Shown: positions 35,774 to 44,973 of the stretch, in pieces
Numbering within the stretch: the first letter of the stretch is position 1
Layout: each line of letters opens with the position of its first letter
The notes under the pieces: generated by a model
Databases searched by the model: none
What the model was told of the DNA's origin: nothing
The model's input: the letters and a program-made list of their open reading frames with translations, nothing else
Position numbers and translations under genes: made by a program
Assembly (NCBI GenBank): GCA_963747345.1
Contig: CAVVFA010000017.1
Coordinates: forward strand, 88,726 to 152,725
DNA: 64,000 bases
Reading direction: 5' to 3'
Origin: GCA-2746795 sp963747345
Lineage (GTDB): Bacteria; Chloroflexota; Anaerolineae; Promineifilales; Promineifilaceae

Positions 35774-37102
35774 ATGACAAACGCAACTACATTTGATCCC
35801 ATCGAATTATTAGAAAATAAAGTAAACAGTGCCCGAAAAGAAGATGACGCAGATATTTTTGTTGTCAGTCTGGTGGAGTTGGGTCAGGCGTATTTGGATA
35901 CGGGAGACACGCCCAAAGCGTTAACACAGTTTGAAGAAGGCATCCAGTTTTGCCAGCAAACAGGTGACGAACTAGCAGAAGCGCGATTCTGGGGCTACAA
36001 AGGCATTTGTCTGATGCGGTTGGGGAATTCACACTTTGCCCAAGTCGCTTTTTACAAGTCGCTCAAAATGGCACGTGCTCTCGACCATAAAAGCCTGATT
36101 ATTGATGCGCTCAACCAGTTAGGCGGCTTGCTTTTCGACACTGGTCAGCCAGAAAAAGCTGTCTCTAAATATGAACAAGCTCTGGCCGAAGCCCTCAATG
36201 CTGGTGACCAACGCCGGATCATGCTGATATCAAGCAGATTGGGCGGCATCTTTTTTGGTCTGGCATCGCTAGAAAAAGCTGTGGAATATTATGCGATGGC
36301 CTTAAAAACCTCTCAGGATTTGAAGGATAGACAGGCTGAATGCGCCTACCATATGAGCATTGGCAATGTGTTTTTAGCCAATGACGAAATTGAAGTGGCG
36401 AATGAACATTTTGAATATGCGCTGAATCTCTCGATGGAATTAGACAATCGCCAGGTGGAAATCAGCGCCTTGAGCAATTTGTTGAAAACCAATATTGCGG
36501 CTGACAAGATTAGCATGGTGCTTCTTTATGGTGATGCAGTCGTCCGGCAAGCCGCGGCAGTTAACAATCAAGCCGTTGAAATTGCCAACATTCAAGCGCT
36601 CACGAGCTATTTGATGAATAAAGGTCAATATCGCAAAGCCCTTCCCTATCTGGAACGCGGCCTGGTGATTGCGGAAGCCCAACAAGATTGGGATTGGCAG
36701 ATCACGATGTTGATGAGTCTGGGTTACACAGCATATACCCTGGAAAATTTGCCTGAAGCTGCTGCTTATTATGAACAGGGATTGGTCGTTGCGGAGAAAG
36801 CGCTCAACAATTTGGCGGAAGCGCAGTTGTTGGGCCGATTGAGTGCCGTGCAGGCGGATATGGGAGAGTTGGAAACGGCCGTTCTCACTGCCCAAAAAGC
36901 TCTGGATCTAGCTGAACAACTGGAAAACCCGACTCTCATGGGTGAGCAGCAAATGCTGCTTGCCATTACCTACAGTGAATTAGCTCAATCCGAAAAAGCC
37001 ATTATATACGGGCAGGCTGCCCAGAATACATACCGTTCAGTGGGGGAGAATACTCTGGCCGACCAGGCTGCCGCTTTTGTCACAATGCTTACCAGTGATT
37101 GA
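35774..37102 (+). CDS. TPR protein of rdh cluster 1
   Basis: 442 residues from ATG 35774 (five bases after the apbE stop). Entirely helical tetratricopeptide repeats, for example LVELGQAYLDTGDTPKALTQ, ALNQLGGLLFDTGQPEKAVS, LERGLVIAEAQQDWDWQITM and AITYSELAQSEKAIIYGQAA. No signal peptide or TM segment, so cytoplasmic. A similar-length TPR protein lies in cluster 2, suggesting a shared role such as RdhA folding, cofactor loading or Tat escort (inference). TPR proteins are not a standard rdh-operon part that I know of. Confidence 0.85.
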   Translation: MTNATTFDPIELLENKVNSARKEDDADIFVVSLVELGQAYLDTGDTPKALTQFEEGIQFCQQTGDELAEARFWGYKGICLMRLGNSHFAQVAFYKSLKMARALDHKSLIIDALNQLGGLLFDTGQPEKAVSKYEQALAEALNAGDQRRIMLISSRLGGIFFGLASLEKAVEYYAMALKTSQDLKDRQAECAYHMSIGNVFLANDEIEVANEHFEYALNLSMELDNRQVEISALSNLLKTNIAADKISMVLLYGDAVVRQAAAVNNQAVEIANIQALTSYLMNKGQYRKALPYLERGLVIAEAQQDWDWQITMLMSLGYTAYTLENLPEAAAYYEQGLVVAEKALNNLAEAQLLGRLSAVQADMGELETAVLTAQKALDLAEQLENPTLMGEQQMLLAITYSELAQSEKAIIYGQAAQNTYRSVGENTLADQAAAFVTMLTSD

Positions 37103-37259
37103 AGACGTATCAGGGTAGGGCATATGCGTTTTGCAGACCACCTGAGACTGCGAGATGACGTTAAAAGAACTGGAGCAGCCGGGCAGCACCAGTTCTTTAG
37201 TGGAGACCTTGCCCAGGTTTTCGGTCTGGTGTTTGGCGTCAAAACGACGGTATGCTGTG

Positions 37260-37735
37260 CTAGGCCAGCAAAGTTGCGACCAGCCCCGTCCAGCCAGTAT
37301 GGTGGGACGCGCCCAGGCCAGCGCCGCTGTCGCCGTGTAAGTATTCGTGGAAGAAAAGCAGATCGCGCCAGTGGGGGTCTTGTTGGAAGGGGGAATATGG
37401 GCAGCAAACTGCCGTTTCCCCTCACCATCCCGCACAAACAGCTTCATCAACCGTTTGGATAACTCAGCCGCCACTTCTCGTGGGCAAGGCGGCGCTGCCG
37501 TCAAACAGGCTGATGTTGTCCAGTCCTAAAAAGCCGCCCTGAAAGACGTTGTTGCCATCTTCGTCCTTGCGGTTGACCCACCAGGTAAAGTTGATCAGGA
37601 GTTTATGAAAAATGGCTTCCAGAAAAAGGCGGTCGGCACGGCCATTTTGCTGTGCATCCATCTGGTACACTCGCCAATTAGCAGTTCGTTGACGGTGAAC
37701 ATGTAGGCGTTGGTGTTCAGTTGTAGGCATAAGTA
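37260..37735 (-). pseudogene. C-terminal remnant of a GH63/MGH1-like glycoside hydrolase
   Basis: In shifting frames the minus strand reads DAQQNGRADRLFLEAIFHKL, NFTWWVNRKDEDGNNVFQGG, FLGLDNISLFDGSAALP, RLMKLFVRDGEGKR and QQDPHWRDLLFFHEYLHGDS...GAGLGASHHTGWTG, ending TAG 37260-37262. These are C-terminal motifs of large GH63-type hydrolases; the catalytic part is missing. It abuts the glutaredoxin-TrxR stop. The stretch 37103-37259 holds nothing I can identify. Confidence 0.7.
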
Positions 37736-38937
37736 TTTGCCTTATCAACCACTTGCTTCAAATATTCACGGATCATCAAAGCGGCGGTCGCCCCTTCGCC
37801 AGCGGCTGATGCCGCCTGCTTGGTAGACCCCTCGCGCACGTCGCCAGCGACGAAGAGACCAGGCGCCGAAGTCATCAACGTTTTGTCTGCCAGCACAAAA
37901 CCCCACTGATTGGTTTCCGCCACGCTTTGCGCCAGTTGGCTGTTGGGCGTCAGGCCGATGAACACAAAGACGCCGTCGTACTGCCATTCTTTCAGTTCGC
38001 CTGTGGCCCTGTCTTCGACGACGATGGCATGTAAACGGCCGTTACCCTTAAATTCCTTCACCGCATGATTCACCGTCACCGTCATGTTGTCCATGCCCGC
38101 CACCTTCTCCTGCAAAATATGGCTGGCCTTCGCCTCCGGCAAAAATTCCACGATGTCTACCTGGCTGGCGAATTTAGTCAGGACCTGTCCTTCTTCAAAG
38201 CCGCTGTTACCGCCGCCCACCACCAGCACTTTCTTTCCTTTATAGAAAGCGCCGTCGCAGGTGGCGCAAAAGTGAATGTTCAGCCCCATCAGTTCTTCTT
38301 CGCCGGGAACGTTCAGGCGGCGATAGCGCGCGCCGGTGGTCAGCAAGACGGCTTTGGCGGCATATTCCTGACCGCTGGTGGTGGTAATGCACCAATATGG
38401 TTCGTGCCGTTTCAGGCTGGCGACTTCTTGCGCCTGTAAGATTTCAACATCGAAACGACGCGCCTGACGGGTCAGCCTCTCAGCAAAATCCGCGCCGCTG
38501 ATGCCTTCATCGAAGCCGGGAAAATTGTCCAGGATGTTGGTCATGCCCACCTGGCCGCCCATGCCGGCTTTTTCAATCACCAGGGTCTCAATCCCTTCGC
38601 GGGCCATGTAGAGCGCGGCTGTTAGTCCGGCCGGGCCGCCGCCAATAACCACAGCCTCGTAAAAATTTAGTTTAGCTTCTGTTTTTAGCCCTACTTTTTC
38701 GGCTAGTTGGGCGTTGCTTGGCTCTACCAGAATGTCGCCATCGGGAAAGACGATGGTGGGGATGCTGCGCATTCCCTTGTTCACTTTTTCTATATAGGCC
38801 ATCGCCGCAGGGTCTTGCTCAATATCCACATTGATGTATGGGATACGCTGGTCTCCCAGGAATTGTTTAGCCCGTTTGCAATCCGGGCACCAGGTAGTGC
38901 TGTAAACGATGATTGTGTTGTTGCTGTGAGCTGCCAT
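37717..38937 (-). CDS. Glutaredoxin-thioredoxin reductase fusion
   Basis: 406 residues. The N-terminal glutaredoxin-like domain (VYSTTWCPDCKRAKQFL, cis-Pro in SIPTIVFPDG) is fused to a thioredoxin reductase: FAD motif VVIGGGPAGLTAALYMAREG, redox CATC (NIHFCATCDGAFYKGKKVLV), NAD(P) motif VGGGNSGFEEG and GLFVAGDVREGSTKQAASAA. A self-contained NAD(P)H-dependent disulfide reductase. Upstream is the histidine kinase remnant. Confidence 0.93.
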   Translation of the reverse strand: MAAHSNNTIIVYSTTWCPDCKRAKQFLGDQRIPYINVDIEQDPAAMAYIEKVNKGMRSIPTIVFPDGDILVEPSNAQLAEKVGLKTEAKLNFYEAVVIGGGPAGLTAALYMAREGIETLVIEKAGMGGQVGMTNILDNFPGFDEGISGADFAERLTRQARRFDVEILQAQEVASLKRHEPYWCITTTSGQEYAAKAVLLTTGARYRRLNVPGEEELMGLNIHFCATCDGAFYKGKKVLVVGGGNSGFEEGQVLTKFASQVDIVEFLPEAKASHILQEKVAGMDNMTVTVNHAVKEFKGNGRLHAIVVEDRATGELKEWQYDGVFVFIGLTPNSQLAQSVAETNQWGFVLADKTLMTSAPGLFVAGDVREGSTKQAASAAGEGATAALMIREYLKQVVDKANTYAYN

Positions 38938-39009
38938 GAGTTTTTAGTCCTGTTTGATTGAATGTAAAAAGGTGCAGTTGTGGCTTGAATGTTGTGATTC
39001 CAGGATATA

Positions 39010-39198
39010 TCAGCCGTGGGCACAGTGCAGAAACGATTTAGTTACGGAACGGTGACGTTTTGCTGTGTTGAAGAAGCTGCCATTTTCAACTTGGCTTTCT
39101 ACCCAGAAACGGCCGTTATGCTTTTCCACAATCGTCTTGACAATATTCAGTCCCAGGCTGGTGCCTTCTGTTTCGGCAGCGGTGTAAGAAATCGGGGG
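39010..39198 (-). pseudogene. Histidine kinase C-terminal remnant
   Basis: The minus strand reads ETEGTSLGLNIVKTIVEKHN then GRFWVESQVENGSFF, the G2 box and end of a HATPase_c domain, closing at TGA 39010-39012. The rest of the kinase is absent and the plus-strand GAF-REC gene begins 48 bases away, so a rearrangement has removed it. Confidence 0.65.
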
Positions 39199-39245
39199 CG
39201 TAGTGGGTCAAAGAAGCAATACCCAGCCACCCTACAGCATCGGAG

Positions 39246-40480
39246 ATGTTTATGCAGCCACCTATTAGTTCAGAACAAAATTGGGAGCAGGCCAAAGCGC
39301 TGGCTGCTATTCATGAGGTCGGCCGTGAAATTGCCGCCTCGTTAGATTTAGACCGCACCCTGCACCTGGTGATGCAAAAAGCAGCCGAAACCTTGCCCAT
39401 AGACGCGGGGGTACTGTTCATTCTTGACCAGGCTTCACAACAACATCATCGTGTAGCTGTCAGCCACAATATCCCGCCAGAACAGGTGGATACTATTACC
39501 TTCGCCTTTAACAAGGGTGTGCCTGGTTGGGTGCGACAGTGGCGCCAATCCTTGATTATTGATGATGCCCGCCTGGATGCGCGGGTTCATCCTACCGTTG
39601 TCGCGGCCGGCGTCTTATCGATACTGGCTGTGCCGCTTATTTGCCGTGAAAAAATTGTGGGTGAGTATCAACTGACTGGGCAGATGCAGTACGAACCGTT
39701 CCCCGGCAAAATTCTACTGGTGGATGACGAGCCCAATATCCGCGATGGTCTCAAGGCAATTTTGCAAAAGGATGGTCACGAGGTGCAGGATGTGGCTTCC
39801 GGGGCAGACGCTTTGGCTTTGCTGCCCACCTTTGCCGCAGAAGCAGCGGTGCTGGATATTCGGATGCCGGGCATGAGCGGCACGGAACTGCTTGCTGAAA
39901 TCAAGGCGCGGTGGCCGCACCTGGCCGTGATCATGTTGACTGGACATGGCACGCTGGAGACGGCGATAACGGCCGTTAAAGAAGGCGCCTTCGATTATCA
40001 GCTCAAACCAGCTAAAGCCAATGCCCTGCGCGAAGTCGTGGCGCGTGCCTTGGTTGAGGCGCGTCGCCAAAGCGAACAGATGGCACTGTTGCAAACGTTG
40101 CAAGTCGGGTTGCAGCGTTTGCAGCAGCTGCCGGCCACGCCACCTTTCAGCCAACCCTCGCCCGCTGTCCTTTTGCCTATCCTGCGCGTTGGCGAGCTGG
40201 TTATCAACAGGGCAGCGTATGAAGTGCGCCGCCAGGCTGGCCCTGGCGCTGACGCCGGCCGAGTATCAGGTACTGCTGGCGCTGGCTGAACGGGACGGGG
40301 CAGTGATCGATTACGTGACGCTGGTGAAAGTGGCGCTGGACTATGAAGCAGAACCCTGGGAAGCGAAGGAGCTGATCAAGCGCCACATCTACACGCTGCG
40401 CCAGAAAGTGGAGACGCAGCCGGAACAGCCACAGCTCATTCTTAATGTACGTAGGGGGGTATCGGTTGGTGGGGGGATAA
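39246..40480 (+). CDS. GAF-receiver-winged helix protein, two frameshifts
   Basis: Residues 1-140 are a GAF domain (EVGREIAASLDLDRTLHLVM; KGVPGWVRQWRQSLIIDDAR; LAVPLICREKIVG). A short junction leads to a receiver domain (KILLVDDEPNIRDGLKAILQ; VLDIRMPGMSGTELLAEIKA; QLKPAKANAL) and an OmpR-type winged helix (LTPAEYQVLLALAERDGAVI; KRHIYTLRQKVE). Frame shifts near 40235 and in a G6 run at 40453-40459; correcting them gives the canonical end GYRLVGG, TAA 40478-40480. GAF directly on REC is unusual and may be a deletion fusion of a kinase with its regulator. Confidence 0.75.
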
Positions 40481-40580
40481 CGGCCGTTACCGCCCCATCA
40501 CTGTTTGGCTACAGATTGGTTTCAAAGAAACGGCCGTTCCTCCTTTATACTTTTCGTGTCTGTAATGAACTGGATTATAT

Positions 40581-40646
40581 GCATACTGGGAGACGATGTA
40601 AGCCAAAACGTCATATCCTCCCAGTATGCCGAATAAAGGATATGTC
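40581..40646 (+). promoter_or_regulatory. Leader with two competing stems before the DUF3179 gene
   Basis: Stem A pairs GCATACTGGGAG (40581-40592) with CTCCCAGTATGC (40618-40629). Stem B pairs CATATCCT (40612-40619) with AGGATATG (40637-40644), hiding the AAAGGA ribosome-binding site of ATG 40647. They share bases 40618-40619, so forming A disfavours B. Confidence 0.5.
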
Positions 40647-41888
40647 ATGCGGATTCGTCTGATGTGGTTATTGACCGGACTTGCCTTCGCCGTTGCAGCG
40701 TGTGCCCCCACTAGCCTGACGGAAAACAACGTCAACGCCGGGCTTCCTACCCCAACCGCTGCGCCCCCAACAACAAACAATGCTGGCATAACGGCCGTTC
40801 CCGAAGTCACACAGTCGCCTGCTTTACTGCCAACCGAAGATCCACCTGCCGGTGCTGCGGGAGAGTTCAGCACCGATTTTAGTGTCCATACCATCCCCTA
40901 CAGCGAAATCCTTTCCGGCGGGCCACCGAAAGATGGCATTCCGGCCATTGATGAGCCACAGTTTGTCAGCATCACTGATGCCGACGCCTGGCTGGATGAT
41001 TTGGAACCAGTGACCGTTTTTCAGGAACAAGACACTGTGCGGGTTTACCCTTTCCAAATTTTGATGTGGCATGAGATTGTGAATGATGTGGTAAACGGCC
41101 GTCCTATCGTTGTCACCTTCTGCCCGCTGTGCAACACAGCCATTGTGTTTGATGCCACTGTAAACGGCCAACCTCTTGATTTTGGCACAAGTGGACGGCT
41201 GCGTTTTAGCAACCTGTTGATGTATGACCGGCAAACGGAAAGCTGGTGGCAGCAGGCCAGCGGCGAGGCCGTCATTGGCGAACTGACCGGGACACAACTG
41301 GCGTTCTTACCCGCCAATATCATTAGCTGGGCCGAGGCGCGAGCCAGGTATCCAGAAGCGCAGGTTCTTTCCCGCGAAACCGGCTTTTCCCGGAGTTACG
41401 GACAAAATCCCTATAGCGGCTATGACAATATCAACAGCTCTCCCTTCCTGTTTAGTGGCGATACGCCAGATCAGTTACCGGCAATGGCTCGTGTGATCAC
41501 GGTAGAGTTGAATGACGAAGCGGTGGCTTATCCCAATGCGGTTCTGCAAGAAGTGGGTGTCATCAATGACACTGTGGGCGGTGTAGACATCGCTGTTTTT
41601 TGGCAGGCGGGTCTGGCCTCAGCTCTGGATGACAGCGATATTGCCGCCGGGGAAGATGTGGGTGCCAATGGCGCATTTGCCAGGGAGTTGAATGGACAGA
41701 CACTCACCTTTGTCCTGAACGATGGCAGCATCACCGATGAACAAACAAACAGCACCTGGAATATTTTGGGCGAGGCTACCGCTGGCGAATTGGCTGGCGA
41801 GGTTTTAACCCCAGTTGTCAAGGTGGATCATTTCTGGTTTTCCTGGGCAGCTTTCCGCCCGGATACACGCATTTATCAGCAGCCATAG
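40647..41888 (+). CDS. DUF3179-family lipoprotein
   Basis: 413 residues. Lipoprotein signal WLLTGLAFAVAACAPTS, a Thr/Pro-rich linker, then DUF3179: YPFQILMWHEIVNDVVNGRP, VTFCPLCNTAIVFD (conserved CPLC), LLMYDRQTESWWQQASGEAV and HFWFSWAAFRPDT. Function of the family is unknown; the CPLC pair suggests metal or redox chemistry. ATG 40647 follows AAAGGA. Confidence 0.88.
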   Translation: MRIRLMWLLTGLAFAVAACAPTSLTENNVNAGLPTPTAAPPTTNNAGITAVPEVTQSPALLPTEDPPAGAAGEFSTDFSVHTIPYSEILSGGPPKDGIPAIDEPQFVSITDADAWLDDLEPVTVFQEQDTVRVYPFQILMWHEIVNDVVNGRPIVVTFCPLCNTAIVFDATVNGQPLDFGTSGRLRFSNLLMYDRQTESWWQQASGEAVIGELTGTQLAFLPANIISWAEARARYPEAQVLSRETGFSRSYGQNPYSGYDNINSSPFLFSGDTPDQLPAMARVITVELNDEAVAYPNAVLQEVGVINDTVGGVDIAVFWQAGLASALDDSDIAAGEDVGANGAFARELNGQTLTFVLNDGSITDEQTNSTWNILGEATAGELAGEVLTPVVKVDHFWFSWAAFRPDTRIYQQP

Positions 41889-41956
41889 TGATATCATTGC
41901 TGGCAGCGATGCGTGACCAGTTTGGCGGTCGCGCCATGAAAGAGGCGATATAACAT

Positions 41957-42673
41957 ATGATGGATTTTACGGATCAAGTTGTGGTCATTACGGGTGCGTC
42001 AGGCAACCTGGGCAGTGCGCTGGTGCGTGCTTTTGGTCAGGCGGGCGCCAAATTGGCGCTGATAGATCGCCATGCGGATGTGCTGGCGCAGGCGTTCCCG
42101 GATTTGGTGGATAAACCGGACCACCTGCTGATTCGGGCGGCTGATTTAACACAGGCAGCGGAAGTGGAAACGGCCGTTACCGAAATCGTGGCTCATTTTG
42201 GACGGATTGATGTCCTGGCCCATACCGTGGGCGGCTTCCGCGCCGGTTCGCCGCTGCATGAAACGCCGCTGGCGACGCTGGATTTTATGCTGAATTTGAA
42301 CGCCAAAACCGTTTTCATCACCAACCAGGCCGTCATTCCCCATATGCTGCGGCAAAAGTCCGGCAAAATCATCAATCTGGCGGCACGCGCCGGTTTGCAG
42401 GGACAGGCTAATTTAGCGGCCTACAGTGCTTCTAAAGCGGCCGTTATCCGTCTGACAGAGAGCGCCGCCGCGGAGTTGAAGCAGAGCGGTATTAACGTCA
42501 ACTGTGTTTTGCCCGGTACCATAGACACGCCACAGAACCGACAGGCCATGTCCGAGGCTGACTTTAGCCGCTGGGTAAAACCGGAATCCCTGGCTGACGT
42601 GATTCTCTTTCTGGCTTCCGACGCGGCCCGCGACATCCATGGCGCGGCTGTCCCCGTCTATGGCCGGAGTTAA
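41957..42673 (+). CDS. Short-chain dehydrogenase/reductase
   Basis: 238 residues: nucleotide motif TGASGNLGSALVRAFG, Asn-loop region VLAHTVGGFRAG, YSASKAAVIRL catalytic Tyr/Lys, and NVNCVLPGTIDTPQNR. The catalytic Ser position reads LAARAGLQGQ, so the usual Ser appears replaced by Ala. The substrate is unknown. Confidence 0.88.
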   Translation: MMDFTDQVVVITGASGNLGSALVRAFGQAGAKLALIDRHADVLAQAFPDLVDKPDHLLIRAADLTQAAEVETAVTEIVAHFGRIDVLAHTVGGFRAGSPLHETPLATLDFMLNLNAKTVFITNQAVIPHMLRQKSGKIINLAARAGLQGQANLAAYSASKAAVIRLTESAAAELKQSGINVNCVLPGTIDTPQNRQAMSEADFSRWVKPESLADVILFLASDAARDIHGAAVPVYGRS

Positions 42674-42931
42674 TGAGCTGTCGTGCAAGCGCTGACAGCT
42701 TGGAGTTTCCAGATTGGTCCAATCTTAAAGATGGCGTTATTTCATCCTATTGTGGCACACAGGGTTCTCGTTCCTTCATATCTGAACGGCCCAATCCTAA
42801 ATCGAGATTTCCACCAGCGGTTTGAGGTGAAAATACCAGGCAGTTGGGGGTCGGTTGAAGCGGATGCGTTGTTGGGACGAAACGGCCGTTTCTGGCGGCA
42901 TGGTTGTCTGGACGCAGACTAAGGATCAAAA

Positions 42932-43150
42932 ATGGAAAACAAGATCATTCACTACACCCATCTCACCTGCCCTTTCTGTGGGTTTCGCGAGAAACTGGAA
43001 ATTCCGGCCGACCACTGCCTCTTTTTCCATCGCTGCGCCAACTGCAATATGCAAATCAAGCCGTCACCCGGCGACTGCTGCGTCTTTTGCTCTTATGGGG
43101 ATATAGTTTGTATACCCAAACAGCGAGAGCATATACAGGAGAACGTATGA
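42932..43150 (+). CDS. GDCCVxC-domain small protein
   Basis: 72 residues: zinc-ribbon-like CPFCGF and CANCNMQIKP, then GDCCVFCSYGDIVCIPKQ, the signature of the GDCCVxC-domain (seleno)protein family. Its stop overlaps the next start (43147-43150), so it is translationally coupled to the deiodinase-family gene. Other members of the family may carry selenocysteine; here all positions are Cys. Function unknown, probably metal or thiol chemistry. Confidence 0.85.
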   Translation: MENKIIHYTHLTCPFCGFREKLEIPADHCLFFHRCANCNMQIKPSPGDCCVFCSYGDIVCIPKQREHIQENV

Positions 43151-43848
43151 ATGAACCTGATTTAACAAACCGTTACAACTACGATGAATTTACACAGGAA
43201 AAAGTATCGCCCTGGCTAAATTTCGGCGCCAGCCCGCCGTTGGGCATACCGGCCCCAGACTTTCCTTTGTGGCCTCTGGATGGGGCAGCGACAACCCTGC
43301 GCGAAATCTGGCAGCAAAACCGGCTGACGGTCGTGGAATTTGGCAGTTTCACCTGACCGTATTGTGGGATGGCGGCGTCATCCATGAATGCTTTGGCCGA
43401 GCAGTTTGGGCCGCAGGGTGTTGGCTCCATCTTCTTATATACCCATGAAGCGCATCCGGGCGAAAATTACCCCCATTTGCGGAACATGGCTCAAAAATAT
43501 GACCATGCCCGCGCTCTGCGCGATGTTTTAGGCGTATCGCGCCCCATTCTGTTAGACGCTCTTGATGGCGCCTGCCATCGCGCTTTTGGCTCTATGCCCA
43601 ACATGACCTGGATTTTCAACCGGGCAGGTATTCCCATTTATAAATCTGACTGGACCGATAGTAACAGTGTGGAGAATGCAGTCATTTATTTTCTGGATGT
43701 TTTAGAAAGACGACAAGCCCGTGAAAGACTGGTCCCCTTTCATGTGGAACGCCTGGATTACCGCACCAGTGATCCGGATAGTTTTAATGCTGGTCTGGCA
43801 CGTAGTGGACCGAAAGCGGTGCATGAATTCAAGGAGTCTGGTCTATGA
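43147..43848 (+). CDS. Deiodinase-family thioredoxin-fold protein with in-frame UGA (probable selenocysteine)
   Basis: The frame from ATG 43147 (GGAG box) meets TGA at codon 70 (43354-43356) and continues without another stop to 43848. The context VVEFGSFT-U-PYCGMA matches the iodothyronine deiodinase active site FGSxTUPPF. Downstream SIFLYTHEAHPGENY matches the deiodinase VYIDEAHPSDGW region, followed by RPILLDALDGACHRAFG. Total 233 residues with Sec at 70. A SECIS-like hairpin starts 10 bases after the TGA. A Cys two residues after U could form a selenylsulfide. Bacterial members have unproven substrates; peroxidase or dehalogenase activity are both possible. It overlaps both neighbours. 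Confidence 0.88.
43367..43383 (+). promoter_or_regulatory. Putative bacterial SECIS element
   Basis: GGATG, loop GCGGCGT, CATCC, beginning 10 bases after the in-frame TGA. Allowing one bulged G, four more pairs extend the stem. The loop starts with G. Spacing and shape agree with known bacterial SECIS hairpins, in which the apical loop binds SelB. Confidence 0.65.
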
Positions 43849-44684
43849 CAACACCATCCCTTTTCCCTGCTATGCCGCTGGAAGACTGGCGTGAGACGCG
43901 CGACACGCTTAACCGTTATGCCAAAGTTCTTGGCAAAATTCGGCGGGCATTGACCCCGCACCAAAAACATTGGTGGCACACGAGTTTGCATGTGTCGGCC
44001 GTTGGTTTGACGACAACCCCTGTTTGGTCTGCGGGGCAGATGTTTGAGATTGTGCTGAATTTGACCAACCATCAGACCCACATCGTTACTGGCGCTGGTC
44101 AACGGCGGGTGATTCCGATGTCGGGGCAGTCGGCGGGCAGGTACTGCCAGCAAGTTAAAGCATCTCTACTGGAACTGGGGCTGACGGTAGTGTTTGATGA
44201 AACTGTGTGTGATGAAGCGGCGGGCATGTATGACACAACGGCCGTTACCAACTTCTGGCAGGCATTTACCCAAATAACGGCCGTGTTCACCACCTTCAAG
44301 CACAGTTTTCGCGGCGAAAGCAGCCCCTTACAACTATGGCCGCACCATTTTGACCTGGCGCTGTTGTGGCTTTCCGGGCGGTTGATTCCCGACCAGGACC
44401 CGAATAATCCAGAATACGCAGATGAACAGATGAATTTCGGCTTTGTCACCGGTGACGATGGCATTTCCGACCCGTATTTTTATGCCACCGCCTATCCGGC
44501 ACCACCGGAGCTGACGAATCAGCCTCTCCCCGAAGCTGCCTATTGGCACACGGCAGGCTGGACTGGCGCTATTTTGCCCTATGCCGCCCTGGTAAGCACG
44601 GACAAGCCTCACGACAGGTTGTTGAATTTTTTACAGACCGCTCATGAAGCTGGCGCCAGCCTGATGACCGACGAACCGGCTTGA
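43845..44684 (+). CDS. DUF5996-family protein
   Basis: 279 residues: MPLEDWRETRDTLNRYAKVL, PHQKHWWHTSLHVSAVGLTT, FKHSFRGESSPLQLWPHHFD and TGWTGAILPYAALVS are the hallmarks of DUF5996. Function unknown. The ATGA overlap with the deiodinase-family gene means a three-gene coupled unit (GDCCVxC, deiodinase-like, DUF5996). Confidence 0.82.
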   Translation: MTTPSLFPAMPLEDWRETRDTLNRYAKVLGKIRRALTPHQKHWWHTSLHVSAVGLTTTPVWSAGQMFEIVLNLTNHQTHIVTGAGQRRVIPMSGQSAGRYCQQVKASLLELGLTVVFDETVCDEAAGMYDTTAVTNFWQAFTQITAVFTTFKHSFRGESSPLQLWPHHFDLALLWLSGRLIPDQDPNNPEYADEQMNFGFVTGDDGISDPYFYATAYPAPPELTNQPLPEAAYWHTAGWTGAILPYAALVSTDKPHDRLLNFLQTAHEAGASLMTDEPA

Positions 44685-44700
44685 TTAAGGAGTCCCATTA

Positions 44701-44943
44701 ATGAAGCAAAGTAACGATAAGCAGGCCACAAAGATTGCCACCTGGAGCGAACTGACCGACCGCCAGCCAGCTTATGCCCTGGTGGCTAACGTAGACCTGG
44801 GGGTCATTCGTTATGATGAACAAGTGTCTGTGTTTTACGGCCGCTGCCTGCATCGCGGCGGCAATGGGCGGCATTTTGAATCAGTGATAAGCCCCAACAA
44901 GTCGAGATTCCTGCCTGCGCCTGGCCGTCTCCAGTCAGCGTGA
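44701..44943 (+). pseudogene. Truncated Rieske-domain protein
   Basis: WSELTDRQPAYALVANVDLG, VIRYDEQVSVFYGRCLHRGG is the start of a Rieske 2Fe-2S domain with the first CxH pair only. After RGGNGR the frame drifts and stops at 80 residues, so the second CxxH pair is lost. An AAGGAG box is still present. Probably a remnant of a Rieske-containing oxidoreductase. Confidence 0.7.
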
Positions 44944-44973
44944 CACGATAAAAACATACCTGCGCCTGATTCG

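Noticed and set aside
37124..37504. ORFs on both strands after the cluster 1 TPR gene
   Set aside because: They are shadows of the frameshifted glycoside hydrolase remnant; none has its own conserved motifs.
39016..39345. Plus-strand ORF of 109 codons
   Set aside because: It is the reverse shadow of the histidine kinase remnant and overlaps the start of the GAF-REC gene.
43369..43848. A separate short gene starting at ATG 43369
   Set aside because: It is in the same frame as the upstream gene and begins inside the deiodinase active-site region, so it is the C-terminal part of the Sec protein.
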